A stretch of 64,000 nucleotides of DNA from Eriocheir sinensis (Eukaryota; Arthropoda; Malacostraca; Decapoda; Varunidae). The DNA is taken from NCBI RefSeq assembly GCF_024679095.1, contig NC_066530.1, forward strand, positions 19,555,310-19,619,309, written 5' to 3'. Below, one piece after another: positions 1 through 64,000 of this stretch. The notes under the pieces are model-generated. The model did not search any database. It saw only the letters and a program-made list of their open reading frames with translations, and was not told the origin of the DNA. The translations under genes and the position numbers were made by a program. Each line of letters starts with the position of its first letter. The stretch's first letter is position 1.

Positions 1-448
1 GTTAGGTTAGGAGCAGCATCTAGTGGGCTTTCTTAGTCTCTGTTCCCTCCTGCCTACGACTTCAACACTTTCACGAGAAGAGTATCAAGACAAGGTTAGG
101 TTAGGTTAGGTTAGGAGCAGCATCTAGTGGGCTTTCTTAGTTGTTTTCTGCCCTTGAGCTTCCTCCCTTGCTGTTAAAAATAAGTCTATGCATATACTTT
201 TCTGAGCTGAATTATTATTATTATATTTTCCTCCTTTATTTTTTACGAGCTGCCTATAGTGCTGGGAGGCTTTCTTGAGAGACCCTTTGGACGTTCCCAG
301 GCCATTAGTGACAGGCGATTTTCAAATTTCCCGAAGTCGGAGTCGGAAAATTTTAGCTCCAACTCCACACCCCTGGTCATTATATTCATCACTCACGTCC
401 TCTCTCACTCTCTATACATCTGCTAACAAATCTTTACTTGTCTTCCAG
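1..448. other. Intron (3' part) with TTAGG runs and a dispersed repeat
   Basis: Non-coding. Short TTAGG runs sit at 1-12 and 94-116. Each is followed by a copy of a dispersed element with GGAGCAGCATCTAGTGGGCT and, in the second copy, the phrase TGCCCTTGAGC. Related pieces occur near 5130, 7770, 23510 and 52520. The intron ends with the acceptor of e1 at 447-448. Confidence 0.6.
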
Positions 449-63892
<63,444 letters not shown>

Positions 63893-64000
63893 TCAACTCG
63901 ACCAGTCTTCCGGCAAAGGGGGACTTGAAGGGGGTGACTGAAGTACATACAGATGTCTCAGAACCCAAGAAATAGCATCAGAAACACCATGAAATCAACT

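Overview
This is eukaryotic genomic DNA filled by a single multi-exon gene on the + strand. I can chain 45 internal coding exons (449 to 59739) plus candidate 3' exons. Every splice phase agrees, giving an open frame of about 2,480 codons. The protein is perlecan, the secreted basement-membrane heparan sulfate proteoglycan core protein (vertebrate HSPG2, insect trol, nematode unc-52). The 5' end of the gene lies outside the window.

The organism is most likely a decapod crustacean, possibly a crab. Reasons: interstitial TTAGG/CCTAA arrays (the arthropod telomere motif), very dense microsatellites and minisatellites, introns made almost wholly of tandem repeats and short transposons, and an arthropod-like perlecan. 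The species call is inference.

Layout. 449-6711: end of one laminin IV (LamB) domain, laminin-type EGF repeats, a complete second LamB and another LE module (perlecan domain III). 11883-34639: about nine Ig modules, most split over two exons, plus linkers. 36124-41035: an acidic Ser-Gly segment and three LDL-receptor class A modules set inside the Ig region. 43048-49913: three more Ig modules. 50471-59739: the domain V analogue, LamG1-EGF-EGF-LamG2-EGF-EGF-LamG3. 61941-63892: two alternative C-terminal ends.

The non-coding 88% holds arrays with units from 2 to 185 bp, TTAA-flanked piggyBac-like MITEs (one family carries an antisense reverse-transcriptase fragment), pogo-like foldback elements, other inverted-repeat MITEs, a tRNA-derived SINE and LINE pieces.

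The main theme is that at least eight introns grew by tandem duplication of a segment that includes a real splice site and sometimes the exon edge, leaving decoy acceptors or donors beside the true ones. Other points of interest: a GC-rich phase-compatible hydrophobic exon candidate inside a 7.2 kb intron, a GC-AG intron, a near-perfect 55-bp-arm hairpin and alternative C-termini. No second protein-coding gene, tRNA gene, rRNA gene or CRISPR array is supported.
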